Source: Cupriavidus sp. MP-37
GTDB lineage: Bacteria > Pseudomonadota > Gammaproteobacteria > Burkholderiales > Burkholderiaceae
DNA: 64,000 bases
Assembly (NCBI RefSeq): GCF_020618415.1
Contig: NZ_CP085345.1
Span: forward strand, 1,426,001 to 1,490,000
Direction: 5' to 3'
Shown here: one piece after another, positions 25,868 to 34,779 of the stretch
Layout: every line of letters begins with the position of its first letter
Position numbering within the stretch: position 1 is the stretch's first letter
The notes under the pieces: model-generated
The model's database searches: none
What the model saw: only the letters and a program-made list of their open reading frames with translations
What the model was told of the DNA's origin: nothing
Made by a program: the position numbers and the translations under genes

Positions 25868-27012
25868 GCCGACTCCCGCTCGGCCGCGGCGATGCCGGCC
25901 AGCACCTGGTCGAGCGCGGCGCGCTGGTCCGGGTCCAGCTCGGCATCGGCCACTTCGCGGAAGAAGCTGGCGAACAGCTCGCCCGTGCCCAGTTGCCGCA
26001 GCTTGCGGCCCGCCTCGGACGCGATGCCACTGCGCGCCAGCACCGTGCGCTCGATCGCCAGCGCGTTGGGATAGACCTGGCGCAGCCGCGCCATCGGATC
26101 CAGCAGCGCGCCGGTATCCGTGAGGCGCGCGTGGATGTAGTCGTCGCATTGCGGGTCGTCGGCGCCGGCGGCCAGCAACTGTGCCAGTTCGCCCTCGAGC
26201 ACGCGCACGTCGCGCAGCGGCTGCAGCGTCAACGGCGTGATGGTGACGGCCCCGTCCGCATCCAGTTCGATGCACGACACCGACTTCTGGTGCGCGCATT
26301 CCGACAGCGAGTATTTCAGCAGCGAGCCCGCATAGTAGATGCGTCCGCCGCCCAGCGTCTGGGGCCGGTGCAGGTGGCCCAGCGCGACCAGGTCGAAGCC
26401 GGCGAACAGCTCCGCGGCCACGGCGCCGCTGCCACCGACCGACAGCGGCCGTTCGGATTCGCTGGCCGCGCCGCCCACCACGAAGGCATGGCCCACCACC
26501 ACCGCGCGCACGCCCGGCGGATGCACCGCGCGGATGGCATCGAGCTGCGCGCGCAAGGCGGCTTCATGCGATGGCATGTCGGCGCCGATCGCATCGCGCA
26601 CCACCGCGGGCTCGGCATACGGCAGCGCATAGACGCGGACTTCGCCGTGGGCATCGTGCAGGTGCACGCAACTGGCCTCGGGCAGCGTGCGGCCGGCCAC
26701 GTGCAGCCCCTGCGCGCGCATCAGGCGTGCGCCGAATTCCAGCCGCTGCGCGCTGTCGTGGTTGCCGGCGATCATCACCACCGGCACGCCGGCGTCGACC
26801 ACGATGCGGCCGAGCACGTCGTCGAGCAAGGCCACCGCCTCGGGCGGCGGCACGGCGCGGTCATAGACGTCGCCGGCAATCAGCACCGCATCCGGGCGCT
26901 CGGTGCGGACCAGTGCGACAAACTGGTCGAGGAGATGGGCCTGGTCTTCCAGCAGGCTGCGCGCATGGAAGAGGCGGCCAAGATGCCAGTCGGCGGTGTG
27001 GAGGAAACGCAA
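25864..27012 (-). CDS. sbcD: Exonuclease SbcCD subunit D (Mre11-like nuclease)
   Basis: A 382-residue metallophosphoesterase nuclease. Phosphoesterase motifs run in order: FLHTADWHLGR near the N-terminus, LIAGDVYDRAVP, IAGNHDSAQR, VVGHAFVVGG and ALGHLHRPQ. It forms the nuclease half of SbcCD. No ATG or GTG lies at the right place; the TTG at 27010-27012 (giving LRFLHTADWH) is the natural start because family members begin just before FLHTADWH. The upstream open frame is not family sequence. It is translationally coupled to sbcC. Confidence 0.94.
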   Translation of the reverse strand: MRFLHTADWHLGRLFHARSLLEDQAHLLDQFVALVRTERPDAVLIAGDVYDRAVPPPEAVALLDDVLGRIVVDAGVPVVMIAGNHDSAQRLEFGARLMRAQGLHVAGRTLPEASCVHLHDAHGEVRVYALPYAEPAVVRDAIGADMPSHEAALRAQLDAIRAVHPPGVRAVVVGHAFVVGGAASESERPLSVGGSGAVAAELFAGFDLVALGHLHRPQTLGGGRIYYAGSLLKYSLSECAHQKSVSCIELDADGAVTITPLTLQPLRDVRVLEGELAQLLAAGADDPQCDDYIHARLTDTGALLDPMARLRQVYPNALAIERTVLARSGIASEAGRKLRQLGTGELFASFFREVADAELDPDQRAALDQVLAGIAAAERESA

Positions 27013-27118
27013 TCCGGGGTCCGTTGGAGAATCGGCGAAACCCGCATCATAATGCGTCGCAGCCCCGGCGCCGGTCCAGCACCGGTTCAGGCGGGCACGG
27101 CCCTGATAACGATGGCGC

Positions 27119-28483
27119 TCAGACCGGCTCGGCCTCGCTGTCGGCGATCTGGTATTTGCGCATTTTTTCCCACAGCACCTTGCGGCTGATGCCCAGGCTG
27201 GCCGCCGTGTCCTGCCGCCGCCAGCCGTTGGCGTCGAGCGCGGCCAGGATGCGGCGGCGTTCTTCCATGTCGCCGCGCAGGTCGGCGCGCTCGCCGCCAT
27301 CGAACGCGCCCGGATGCAGCGCGCGGAACAGCGGCCGGATCCGCTCCTCGTCCCAATGCCCGGTCTGCTGCACGGTGATGCCGACGCGCTCGGCGAGGTT
27401 GCGCAGCTCGCGCACGTTGCCGGTGAAGTAGGCGGTGCCGACCGCGCCCTTGAGCCAGTCCGGCATCGGCGGCAACGCGTCATAACCGGACGCGCCCAAC
27501 ATATGGCGCAGGAACGACTGCAGCAGCGCCACCTTGTCGGCCGGACCACGCTCTTCCAGGCTGGGAATGCGCATCTCGATCACCGCCAGGCGGAAGAACA
27601 GGTCGGCGCGGAAGCGCCCCTGCCGCACCGCGTCGCGCAAGTCCTTGTTGGTCGCCGCGACCAGCCGGAAATCCAGCTTGACCGCCAGCGTCGAGCCCAG
27701 CCGGGTGATCACGTTCTCTTCCAGCACGCGCAGCAGCTTGACCTGCTGGAACAGCGGCAGGTCGCCGATTTCATCGAGAAACAGCGTGCCGCCGTTGGCC
27801 TGCTCGAAATACCCGCGATGCGCGAACGAAGCGCCCGTGAACGCGCCCTTGGCGTGGCCGAAGAACTGTGACTCGAACAGTCCGTCGGGAATCGCGCCGC
27901 AGTTGACCGCGACGAACGGGCCCTTGCCGTAGGTGCTGTTGCGCTCATGGAACAGGCGCGCGATGCGCTCCTTGCCGGCACCGGTTTCGCCGTACAGCAT
28001 CACGTTGCTGCCGAAGTCGGCAAAGGTTTCCACATGCTGCAGCAGCTGGCGCATCGCCGCGGAGCCAGCCACCAGGTCAGCCTCGCGCTCGCCTGGCGCG
28101 TCGGCCGCGAGCAGCTGCGGCAGCAGCTTGCCGATCTGGCTGCGCAGGTCGGCGCCGGTAAAGTCATCCGCCAGGATATGCGCGTACTCCGGCGGGAAGC
28201 GTCCGGGATCGGTCTCGCGCCCCGGTCCCGCCACCCAGATCACCGGCATGCCATGCGCGGCCTCCCAGTCCAGCGAAAAGCGCGCGGCGCCGATCACCGA
28301 CACGCTGATCACCGCGATGCACGGCTTCAGGCGCGGCTCGGCCGGCAAGGCCTCGAGCGCGCCGGCCCGAATCACGTCCACGCCCAGCGGCGCGAGGAAA
28401 CGCGTGACGCGGTCGGCAATCTCGTACTTGCCTTCCCACACGTACACTTCAAGGTTTTCGTAGGCCCAGCGGTCTGTCTTCAT
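27119..28483 (-). CDS. Sigma-54-dependent activator with degenerate receiver (VpsR-like), tad-linked
   Basis: A 454-residue enhancer-binding protein. Residues 1-130 look like a receiver fold, but the usual phospho-acceptor acidic pocket is not evident. The AAA+ domain has Walker A G165ETGAGKE172, the sigma-54 loop G213AFTGA218 and Walker [14 protein letters not shown]. The C-terminus is a Fis-type HTH ([17 protein letters not shown]). The intact GAFTGA predicts true sigma-54 activation. VpsR-type relatives respond to cyclic-di-GMP rather than phosphorylation; that this one does is inference. It is 38 bp after tadG and probably the last gene of the operon, so it may regulate it in feedback. 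Confidence 0.88.
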   Translation of the reverse strand: MKTDRWAYENLEVYVWEGKYEIADRVTRFLAPLGVDVIRAGALEALPAEPRLKPCIAVISVSVIGAARFSLDWEAAHGMPVIWVAGPGRETDPGRFPPEYAHILADDFTGADLRSQIGKLLPQLLAADAPGEREADLVAGSAAMRQLLQHVETFADFGSNVMLYGETGAGKERIARLFHERNSTYGKGPFVAVNCGAIPDGLFESQFFGHAKGAFTGASFAHRGYFEQANGGTLFLDEIGDLPLFQQVKLLRVLEENVITRLGSTLAVKLDFRLVAATNKDLRDAVRQGRFRADLFFRLAVIEMRIPSLEERGPADKVALLQSFLRHMLGASGYDALPPMPDWLKGAVGTAYFTGNVRELRNLAERVGITVQQTGHWDEERIRPLFRALHPGAFDGGERADLRGDMEERRRILAALDANGWRRQDTAASLGISRKVLWEKMRKYQIADSEAEPV

Positions 28484-28521
28484 TCTGTTTCTGCCATCAG
28501 GCGGTTTGGCGCGATCATGGC

Positions 28522-30234
28522 TCAGTACACCAGTTCAGCGTTGTTGCAATCGATGCTGTGGAGCCAGAGGTCGGCGGTGCCGAGCTGGATGCCGAGGCTC
28601 AACAACAACGAAGTCAGCAGCGTGTCTAGCGGAGCGATGACGGGCAGGAGAATCGCACTGAAGTCCATCGTCGGCAACACTTGCATCCCCATTACCTCTG
28701 GAGCGACTTTCAGTGCCAGCACCTGCGTTAGTATTCCCGTGAGCGGCGTGTCCGACTGCAGCGGTTTGTGTCCGCCTGGCGCCAGTGCAACATCCTTTAC
28801 TTCCTGGCCAATACTGCGCGTCTGGGGATCATCAACGACGACGAGGTCGAGCAACGGTAAGGTCAGCGCCGAGGCATGACCGATAGAAACCTTGGAAGCG
28901 GTGCATTGATCGGTCAGGCAAACGGTGAGCACGCTGGGCTTGACCTCCAGGATTGCCAGGCGGTCCTCGGGCCTGGCAGCGCACTGCAACGCTTTCAGAT
29001 TGGCTCGCGCTTTGCCTACGCTGATATGCAAGGGCAAGGTCAGCTTGATATTGGCTAGCGGCGCAAGCGCTCCGACATTGATCTCCGCACTCACCTTCAG
29101 GCTGACTTGCGAGGTTTGTGCAGACGTTTGCCAGGATCCGTCGGAAAGCTGTCGTGCAGGCCCAACCGCGGTCACGGGCGGCGAGATTACCTTCAGGCTG
29201 GCCGTGGCGCCGCCCAGCCCGAGCGGTAACGCCGGTATGGGCACCGCGGCAGATAGTGCGGCATTTGCACTGGCAACTTGTGCGCCCGCAAGAATCAGCT
29301 GTGCCACATTCAGACCGACTTGCGCGGCGGATGAACCCGTCGGCGCTAGAAGATCCAAGTCAAGCAGCTGGTTAAGCCTCACAGTCGCCGTGGCAGCAGA
29401 AACGCCGAGCGCCGCCGGCACACCTTGCACCCACGCGTCCAGGACTCGATTCCGGCTCGCTGCGTCAAGAACCAAGGCATAAAAATCACCCAATGCCATG
29501 GTCATGCCAAGCAGACCCTGAACGGTGCCAGCCTTAGCCTGGAGCCGCAATTGGTCTACCGTCACCGTCGTATTCAGCAACCCATTCCAATCGATACTTG
29601 CAGCTAGGGCATTGCCTAACAGTGGGGCCAGCAGGCTCTTCGCCGTGTCGGCAGTCAGCACACCGGAGCCGAGCGTAAATGAGGCCACCGGCGGGCTGCC
29701 ACTGGCGACGGCTTCGGCATACAACTGTCGCCCGGCACCGCCTGGTAACACAAACAATATTGGCACCGTCTGTGTAGCCTGCACCCGCACAGCGTTGGGC
29801 GACTCTTTTTCGGGGGCGTAGGTCGCAGTGAAATAACGAGGTGCGGCATTGGCAGCCGGATCCCACATGCCCAGGCAAGCCGTCATTGCATCGGCCTTGC
29901 CACCCGTGGCTTCGCTGCAACCCAACGCGCTGCCCGAGGGGTATCCGTTCTTCGCACTGATGTTGGCAACGGTACCGAGTACTGCATTGTTCAGTTGCGT
30001 CTGGTCGGGGGTAGCCGTGGTTGGACTATCCGCCCGCTTGAGCTGCTGCGCCGCCGACATCGCCGCCAGGTCCACCATGTTCTGCAGCTGCCGCTGGCGC
30101 ATGAACACATGGCCGACGTCGATCGACACCAGCGCGGCGATCGCCACGGTGGCGAGCAGCAGCGCCGCCATCACGCTGACGGCGCCGCGCGCGGTTCGAC
30201 GGGTGCGGTGCACCGGCGGCTGGCGCAGGCTCAT
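28522..30234 (-). CDS. tadG: TadG-like pilus-assembly protein
   Basis: A 570-residue protein. After a basic N-terminus ([12 protein letters not shown]) one TM helix follows ([22 protein letters not shown]), the TadE/G-type pseudopilin start. Next comes the DUF2134 Cys-containing region ([22 protein letters not shown]) and a long Ala/Leu/Val-rich periplasmic part. It is anchored in the inner membrane and acts in Tad pilus assembly. Part of the gene falls to about 57% GC, well below its neighbours. Its start overlaps the DUF3613 gene stop by 4 bp. Confidence 0.82.
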   Translation of the reverse strand: MSLRQPPVHRTRRTARGAVSVMAALLLATVAIAALVSIDVGHVFMRQRQLQNMVDLAAMSAAQQLKRADSPTTATPDQTQLNNAVLGTVANISAKNGYPSGSALGCSEATGGKADAMTACLGMWDPAANAAPRYFTATYAPEKESPNAVRVQATQTVPILFVLPGGAGRQLYAEAVASGSPPVASFTLGSGVLTADTAKSLLAPLLGNALAASIDWNGLLNTTVTVDQLRLQAKAGTVQGLLGMTMALGDFYALVLDAASRNRVLDAWVQGVPAALGVSAATATVRLNQLLDLDLLAPTGSSAAQVGLNVAQLILAGAQVASANAALSAAVPIPALPLGLGGATASLKVISPPVTAVGPARQLSDGSWQTSAQTSQVSLKVSAEINVGALAPLANIKLTLPLHISVGKARANLKALQCAARPEDRLAILEVKPSVLTVCLTDQCTASKVSIGHASALTLPLLDLVVVDDPQTRSIGQEVKDVALAPGGHKPLQSDTPLTGILTQVLALKVAPEVMGMQVLPTMDFSAILLPVIAPLDTLLTSLLLSLGIQLGTADLWLHSIDCNNAELVY

Positions 30235-30602
30235 TTGCCGCCCAGCGTCTGCCCGGCCGAGCCGGCGCGCGCGGTACTGGCGTTGGCCTGGCCCGTGTAA
30301 AACTCGGGCAGCGCAAAGCGGAAGCTGTTCAGGTAGCGCTCATAGCCCAGCGCGGCCTGCTCGCCGTGCATCGGCAGCATCGGCCCGGCCTGCGTGCCCT
30401 CGCGCTGGATCGCCAGGATCGCGCGCGTGTCGGCGCCGATCTCGCGCTGCGCGGCCCGCGCCGCCGGCATGCCGGCGGATGCGGCGACCGCGTCCGGCAT
30501 CGCAGCGTCGCCTTGTGCGTGCGCGAGCGGGGCCAGCGCACACAGGCCGAGCGCCACGCATGCGGCGCGCTTTGGGATCGCAACAAGTAGCTTGGCTGTC
30601 AT
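30231..30602 (-). CDS. DUF3613 periplasmic protein of the Tad operon
   Basis: A 123-residue secreted protein with signal peptide cleavage near LAHAQGDAA. The mature part carries the DUF3613 pattern: IGADTRAILAIQREGTQAGPMLPMHGEQAALGYERYLNSF. The family is restricted to Tad loci of betaproteobacteria and has no assigned function. It overlaps both tadD and tadG by 4 bp, so it is made together with them. Confidence 0.82.
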   Translation of the reverse strand: MTAKLLVAIPKRAACVALGLCALAPLAHAQGDAAMPDAVAASAGMPAARAAQREIGADTRAILAIQREGTQAGPMLPMHGEQAALGYERYLNSFRFALPEFYTGQANASTARAGSAGQTLGGK

Positions 30603-31471
30603 GGTGTAGCGCCGGTTTGCGCGGCGATGGCGATTGGCTTGGCCACGACCGCCACGGCGGCAGCGGGCGCGGAGATCGGTTTCTGGCCCTGGCGCGCCGT
30701 AGCGCGGTCACGCGCCGAGGCGGCGCGGGCAATGCGGTCGGCTTCCTTGCGGATCGCGCTGCGGGTGGGCTCGGGCAATGCGGCCTTCTGCATCATGGCG
30801 TTGGCCTGGGCGCGCTTGCCATCGGCCATCAGCCACACCACGGCATTGCTGATCACGCGCGGATTGCGCGCGTCCAGTTCGAGCGCCTGCATCACCGGCA
30901 CGCGCGCGTCCTGCAGCGCGCCGGCGCGCATCAGCGCATAGCCCAGGTCGCTGGCGATGCGCGCGTTGACCGGGTCCAGCGCGGCGGCGGCGCGCAGTTC
31001 CGTGACCGCGCGCGCAAAGTCATCCTGGCGCCCCGCCAGCAGGCCAAGGCCGTGGTGCGCATGCGCGGCCTCCGCGCCCTTCGCGGTGGCGGCCAGCGTC
31101 TGGTACGCCTCGATCGCGGCCTGGTCCTGCCCGGTTTCGCGCAAGGCATCGGCGCGCATGACCTGGATCTCGGGGCCGGCGCCGAAGCGCTGCACATAGA
31201 CCTCGATATGCGCGAGCGAGGCAAAGTAGAGCCCGTCCTGCTGCATCTTGCGGATCAGGCCCAGGTAGACCGCCTGCTCGCTGTATTCCGCGCGCGCGGT
31301 CTTGTCGCGCAGCTTGGCCAGTTCCACCTGGGCCTCGGCCTGCTCGCGCATGGCCGAGGCGCCATTGTTGCCGGCGGCGCAGCCCGACAGTGCGGCCACC
31401 AGCGCGCACGCGGCCGCGGCCCGGATCCGGCCCGTCGCCACCGCGGCTGCGTGCGCCATGAAACCCATCAT
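30599..31471 (-). CDS. tadD: TPR lipoprotein TadD
   Basis: A 290-residue lipoprotein with lipobox AALSGC near residue 31. TPR repeats follow, the clearest being QAAIEAYQTLAATAKGAEAAHAHHGLGLLAGRQ and the next unit ending ASDLGYALMRAGALQDARV. TadD is the outer-membrane pilotin-like TPR protein of Tad systems and helps secretin assembly. The start codon overlaps the tadC stop as ATGA. The Ala-rich C-terminal tail is probably disordered. Confidence 0.88.
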   Translation of the reverse strand: MMGFMAHAAAVATGRIRAAAACALVAALSGCAAGNNGASAMREQAEAQVELAKLRDKTARAEYSEQAVYLGLIRKMQQDGLYFASLAHIEVYVQRFGAGPEIQVMRADALRETGQDQAAIEAYQTLAATAKGAEAAHAHHGLGLLAGRQDDFARAVTELRAAAALDPVNARIASDLGYALMRAGALQDARVPVMQALELDARNPRVISNAVVWLMADGKRAQANAMMQKAALPEPTRSAIRKEADRIARAASARDRATARQGQKPISAPAAAVAVVAKPIAIAAQTGATP

Positions 31472-32520
31472 CGCGTTCCTCCCATGTTTGCCAGCATGCG
31501 GATCACCCCGAGAAAGCCGGGGCCCGCGGTCAGGATCAGCAGCACCGGCAACAGGCTGACCACCATCACCGCGGTCATCTTGACCGTGAGGCGGCCGATC
31601 TCGTCCTTCATGCGCGACTTGCGCGCCTCCTGCAGGCGCAGCCCGAACTGGCGCAGCGGCTCCTGCACCGCGCCGCCATGCTTGTCGACCTGCGTCAGCA
31701 GCGTGATCAGGCTCTTCAGGTCTTCGCTGTCGAACAGCCGGCCAATGCGCAGCAGCGTCTGCTCGCGCGAGCGGCCCGACGCGAACTGCTGGTTGGCGCG
31801 CGCCAGCTCCGGCCCGAGCACGCGCAGCATGCTGCCGAACTCGGCCACGATCACCTGCAGGCTCTGGTCGATCGACAAGCCCACGCCCTGCAGCAGCCGC
31901 AGCATGTCGATCAGCACCGGCAGCTCGTCGTCGACCAGGCGCAGGCGCGCGGCGGCGCGCCTGCGCAGGAACCACTTGGGCGCCAGGTAGGCCACGGCGA
32001 AGGTGCCGAAGCCCCATGCCATCACCATGAAGGCACTGGCGCCGAGATGCCACAGCATCGCCAGCACCGACAAGGCCAGCGGCAGGCCCAGCCGCAGCAC
32101 GCCGAACACCACGCGCGCCTGCACGCCATACCAGCCGCATTGCTCGAGCAACTGCTGGTCTTCCGGCGTCACCACCGCGCGGCCGAGGCGCGATTCCAGC
32201 CAGTGGGCATCGAAGCGCTCGCCCACGCGCGCACCCAGCTGGGCGCCGAGCGCGGTGGCGACGCCTGACGTTGCCGCGCCGGCCGCAGCGTTGCTCGCGG
32301 GGCGCGCACCCGGCGTACCGGGCACGCCCGGCGCGGCAGCGGGCGCGGCCCTGGCTGCCTGCGCCACTTCCGTCGTGCGCTGCTGGCGCGCCAGCGCGGC
32401 GTCGATGGTGCGTGCCGACAGCCGGCGCTGGCGCCAGTCGCGCAGCAGCGGCAACGCCAGTACGCCGACGCCGCATGCGGCGAGCAGCAGGCTCAGCGAG
32501 ATCAGCGTCAGGCGGTCCAT
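31468..32520 (-). CDS. tadC: Tad inner-membrane platform protein TadC (T2SSF family)
   Basis: A 350-residue inner-membrane protein with an N-terminal TM (LISLSLLLAACGVGVLALPLL), a low-complexity Ala/Pro/Gly linker at about 60-90, two central TMs, the T2SSF cytoplasmic helical domain (DDELPVLIDMLRLLQGVGLSIDQSLQ) and a final TM (VSLLPVLLILTAGPGF). With TadB it forms the pilus platform driven by TadA. It lies 22 bp after tadB. Confidence 0.92.
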   Translation of the reverse strand: MDRLTLISLSLLLAACGVGVLALPLLRDWRQRRLSARTIDAALARQQRTTEVAQAARAAPAAAPGVPGTPGARPASNAAAGAATSGVATALGAQLGARVGERFDAHWLESRLGRAVVTPEDQQLLEQCGWYGVQARVVFGVLRLGLPLALSVLAMLWHLGASAFMVMAWGFGTFAVAYLAPKWFLRRRAAARLRLVDDELPVLIDMLRLLQGVGLSIDQSLQVIVAEFGSMLRVLGPELARANQQFASGRSREQTLLRIGRLFDSEDLKSLITLLTQVDKHGGAVQEPLRQFGLRLQEARKSRMKDEIGRLTVKMTAVMVVSLLPVLLILTAGPGFLGVIRMLANMGGTR

Positions 32521-32542
32521 GGTGGCGATGTCATGGTTGCCT

Positions 32543-33469
32543 TCAGATCGACTTGGCCAGCCGGTACAGCATCAGCGCGCCGGCGACTTCCAGCGCCGCG
32601 GCCGACAGCAGCATGGTCTTGCCGGTGGGGTCTTTCCACATCATCAGGATGTAGCCCGCATTCAGCGTGAACAGGCCGCCGGCCACCACCAGCGGCAGCA
32701 GGCCCAGCACCCATGCCGACAGCCGGGTCTCGGCCGACAGCGCCATCAGCTCGCGCTGCGCCTGCTCGCGGTCGCGCATGAAGGCGGCGGTGCGCTCCAT
32801 CACCACGTCGGCGCGGCCGCCGTAGCGCACCGACAGGCGCAGCACGGAAGCCACCAGCACCAGTTCCTCGACCTTGTAGGCGCGCCCCACCTGCAGCACC
32901 GCCTGGTCCAGCTCCTTGCCGGCGCGCTGCAGGTGCACCGCCTGCACCAGGCACTGGCGCAGCGGCGCCTCGGTATTGGCGATGGAATTCTGGAATGCGG
33001 CGGGCACGCTGCTGCCGATGGTCATCAGCCGCACCACGCCATCGAGGAAGCCGGGCAATTGCGACAGCAGCTTCTTGTGCAGCCGACGCACCCGGTGCCA
33101 GGCCGCGCACGCCGTCACCGCCAGCGCCACCACCAGCGCCGACACCGCGCCCAGCCATTGCCCCGCGGCCGCGCCGGCCAGCGTGCACAGCACCAGCGGA
33201 GACAGCCAGACCAGCGCGGTGCGGCGCGTCGGCGCCAGGTCGGCGCGGCGCAGGAAGTCGTCCCAGCGGCGGCGCAGGTCGCGCGCGGGCAGCTGCAGCG
33301 ACGGGTCCGGCGCCTGCGTGTAGCGCATCCGCACCTGCTCGGTCTGCGCCTGCAGGAAGGCCTGCTGCTGTTCGCGGCGCGCGCGTGCCTGCGCGCCGGC
33401 GAGCAGCAGCAGCCCCAGCCCGGTGATGACCAGGGCGAGCGCGGCAAGCAGCAGCGTGGCGCTAGACAT
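32543..33469 (-). CDS. tadB: Tad inner-membrane platform protein TadB (T2SSF family)
   Basis: A 308-residue inner-membrane protein. The N-terminal TM is LLLAALALVITGLGLLLLAG, followed by a cytoplasmic segment, a TM pair near 100-140, the T2SSF domain (LSQLPGFLDGVVRLMTIGSSVPAAFQ) and a C-terminal TM pair. The ATG at 33467-33469 overlaps the end of tadA by 8 bp; the upstream in-frame extension is tadA shadow. It is the platform partner of TadC. Confidence 0.92.
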   Translation of the reverse strand: MSSATLLLAALALVITGLGLLLLAGAQARARREQQQAFLQAQTEQVRMRYTQAPDPSLQLPARDLRRRWDDFLRRADLAPTRRTALVWLSPLVLCTLAGAAAGQWLGAVSALVVALAVTACAAWHRVRRLHKKLLSQLPGFLDGVVRLMTIGSSVPAAFQNSIANTEAPLRQCLVQAVHLQRAGKELDQAVLQVGRAYKVEELVLVASVLRLSVRYGGRADVVMERTAAFMRDREQAQRELMALSAETRLSAWVLGLLPLVVAGGLFTLNAGYILMMWKDPTGKTMLLSAAALEVAGALMLYRLAKSI

Positions 33470-34778
33470 CGAAGCGGTCGTCCAGCATGAAGCCCGGGCC
33501 ACGCATGCGTGCCAGCTTGGGCGAATGCGGCAGCAGGCCCAGCGACAGCCAGCGGTCGGTCTCGGTGCCGTCGGGGTTCACGAACGGCTCGTGCCGGTAC
33601 AGCTCCTGGGTCGAGATGATGTTGTCGCCCAGGCCGGTGACCTCGGTGATCGACACGATGCGGCGCTTGCCGTTGGACAGCCGCGCGATCTGCACGATGA
33701 AGTCGATCGCGTTGGCGATCTGGCGGCGCAGGCTCATCTCGCTGCCCTGGAAGCCGGCGAAGCCGGCCAGCATCTCCAGCCGGTACAGGCACTCGCGCGG
33801 GCTGCTGGCGTGGATGGTGCCCATCGAGCCGTCGTGGCCGGTGCTCATGGCCTGCAGCATCTCCAGCACCTCGCCGCCGCGCACTTCGCCGACGATGATG
33901 CGGTCCGGGCGCATGCGCAGGCTGTTGCGCAGCAGGTCGCGGATCGACACCACGCCGGTGCCCTCGAAGCCGCCAGGGCGGCTTTCCAGCCGCACCACAT
34001 GCGGGTGGTTCAGCGCCAGCTCGGCGGTATCCTCGATGGTGATGACGCGCTCGGTGGGCGGCACGAAGGTGGCCAGCGCATTGAGCAGCGAGGTCTTGCC
34101 GGAGCTGGTGCCGCCGCTCACCAGGATATTGCAACGCGCCTGCACCGCGGCCTGCAGCAGGTCGCAGATCTCGGGGCTCATGGTGCCCAGCGCCTGCAGG
34201 TCGGCGGGCGTCATCGGGTCCTTGCGGAACTTGCGGATCGACACCACCGGGCCTTCCAGTGCCAGCGGCGGGATCACCACGTTGATGCGGCCGCCGTCGG
34301 GCAGGCGCGCGTCGACCATCGGGTTGGACTCGTCCAGGCGCCGGCCGATCGGCGCCAGGATGCGGCGCACGATGCGCAGCAGGTGGCCGCTGTCGGCAAA
34401 GCGCACCGGGATGCGCTCGAGCACGCCATGGCGCGACACGTACACGTCGAGGTGGCCGTTGACCAGGATGTCTTCGACCGCGGGATCGTTGAGCAGGTCC
34501 TCGATCGGGCCGAAGCCGGCCAGCTCCTTGGTCAGCGCCTCGGCAATCTGGCGCAGCTCGGCCTCGTTGATGGGAATGCGCCGCAGCCGCGTAAAGCTCT
34601 CGAGCTCGAGGTCGACAAAGCGCTGGATCGCGGTGCGCGACCAGCGCCCGAACTCGGCGCCCAGCTCTTCGATGCGCGTCAGCAGGTGCTCGTGCGCGGC
34701 TTCCTTGATGTTGTGGAACTCCTGCGACACCGGGAACGGTGCGGGGGCGTTGTCCGAGAATTCGATCGCTTGCGTCAT
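33462..34778 (-). CDS. tadA: Tad pilus ATPase TadA/CpaF
   Basis: A 438-residue secretion ATPase of the CpaF type. Walker A is at residues 222-230 (GGTSSGKTS), the Asp box around TIEDTAEL, and the Walker B/His region RMRPDRIIVGEVRGGE followed by TGHDGSMGTIHA. It powers Flp pilus assembly on the cytoplasmic face of the inner membrane. It lies 1 bp after tadZ and overlaps tadB. Confidence 0.95.
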   Translation of the reverse strand: MTQAIEFSDNAPAPFPVSQEFHNIKEAAHEHLLTRIEELGAEFGRWSRTAIQRFVDLELESFTRLRRIPINEAELRQIAEALTKELAGFGPIEDLLNDPAVEDILVNGHLDVYVSRHGVLERIPVRFADSGHLLRIVRRILAPIGRRLDESNPMVDARLPDGGRINVVIPPLALEGPVVSIRKFRKDPMTPADLQALGTMSPEICDLLQAAVQARCNILVSGGTSSGKTSLLNALATFVPPTERVITIEDTAELALNHPHVVRLESRPGGFEGTGVVSIRDLLRNSLRMRPDRIIVGEVRGGEVLEMLQAMSTGHDGSMGTIHASSPRECLYRLEMLAGFAGFQGSEMSLRRQIANAIDFIVQIARLSNGKRRIVSITEVTGLGDNIISTQELYRHEPFVNPDGTETDRWLSLGLLPHSPKLARMRGPGFMLDDRFDV

Positions 34779-34779
34779 G

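Noticed and set aside
23141..26074. 977-residue plus-strand frame opposite sbcC
   Set aside because: It mirrors the Ala/Gln-rich coiled coil of SbcC as Arg/Gln/His-rich sequence and has no motif of its own.
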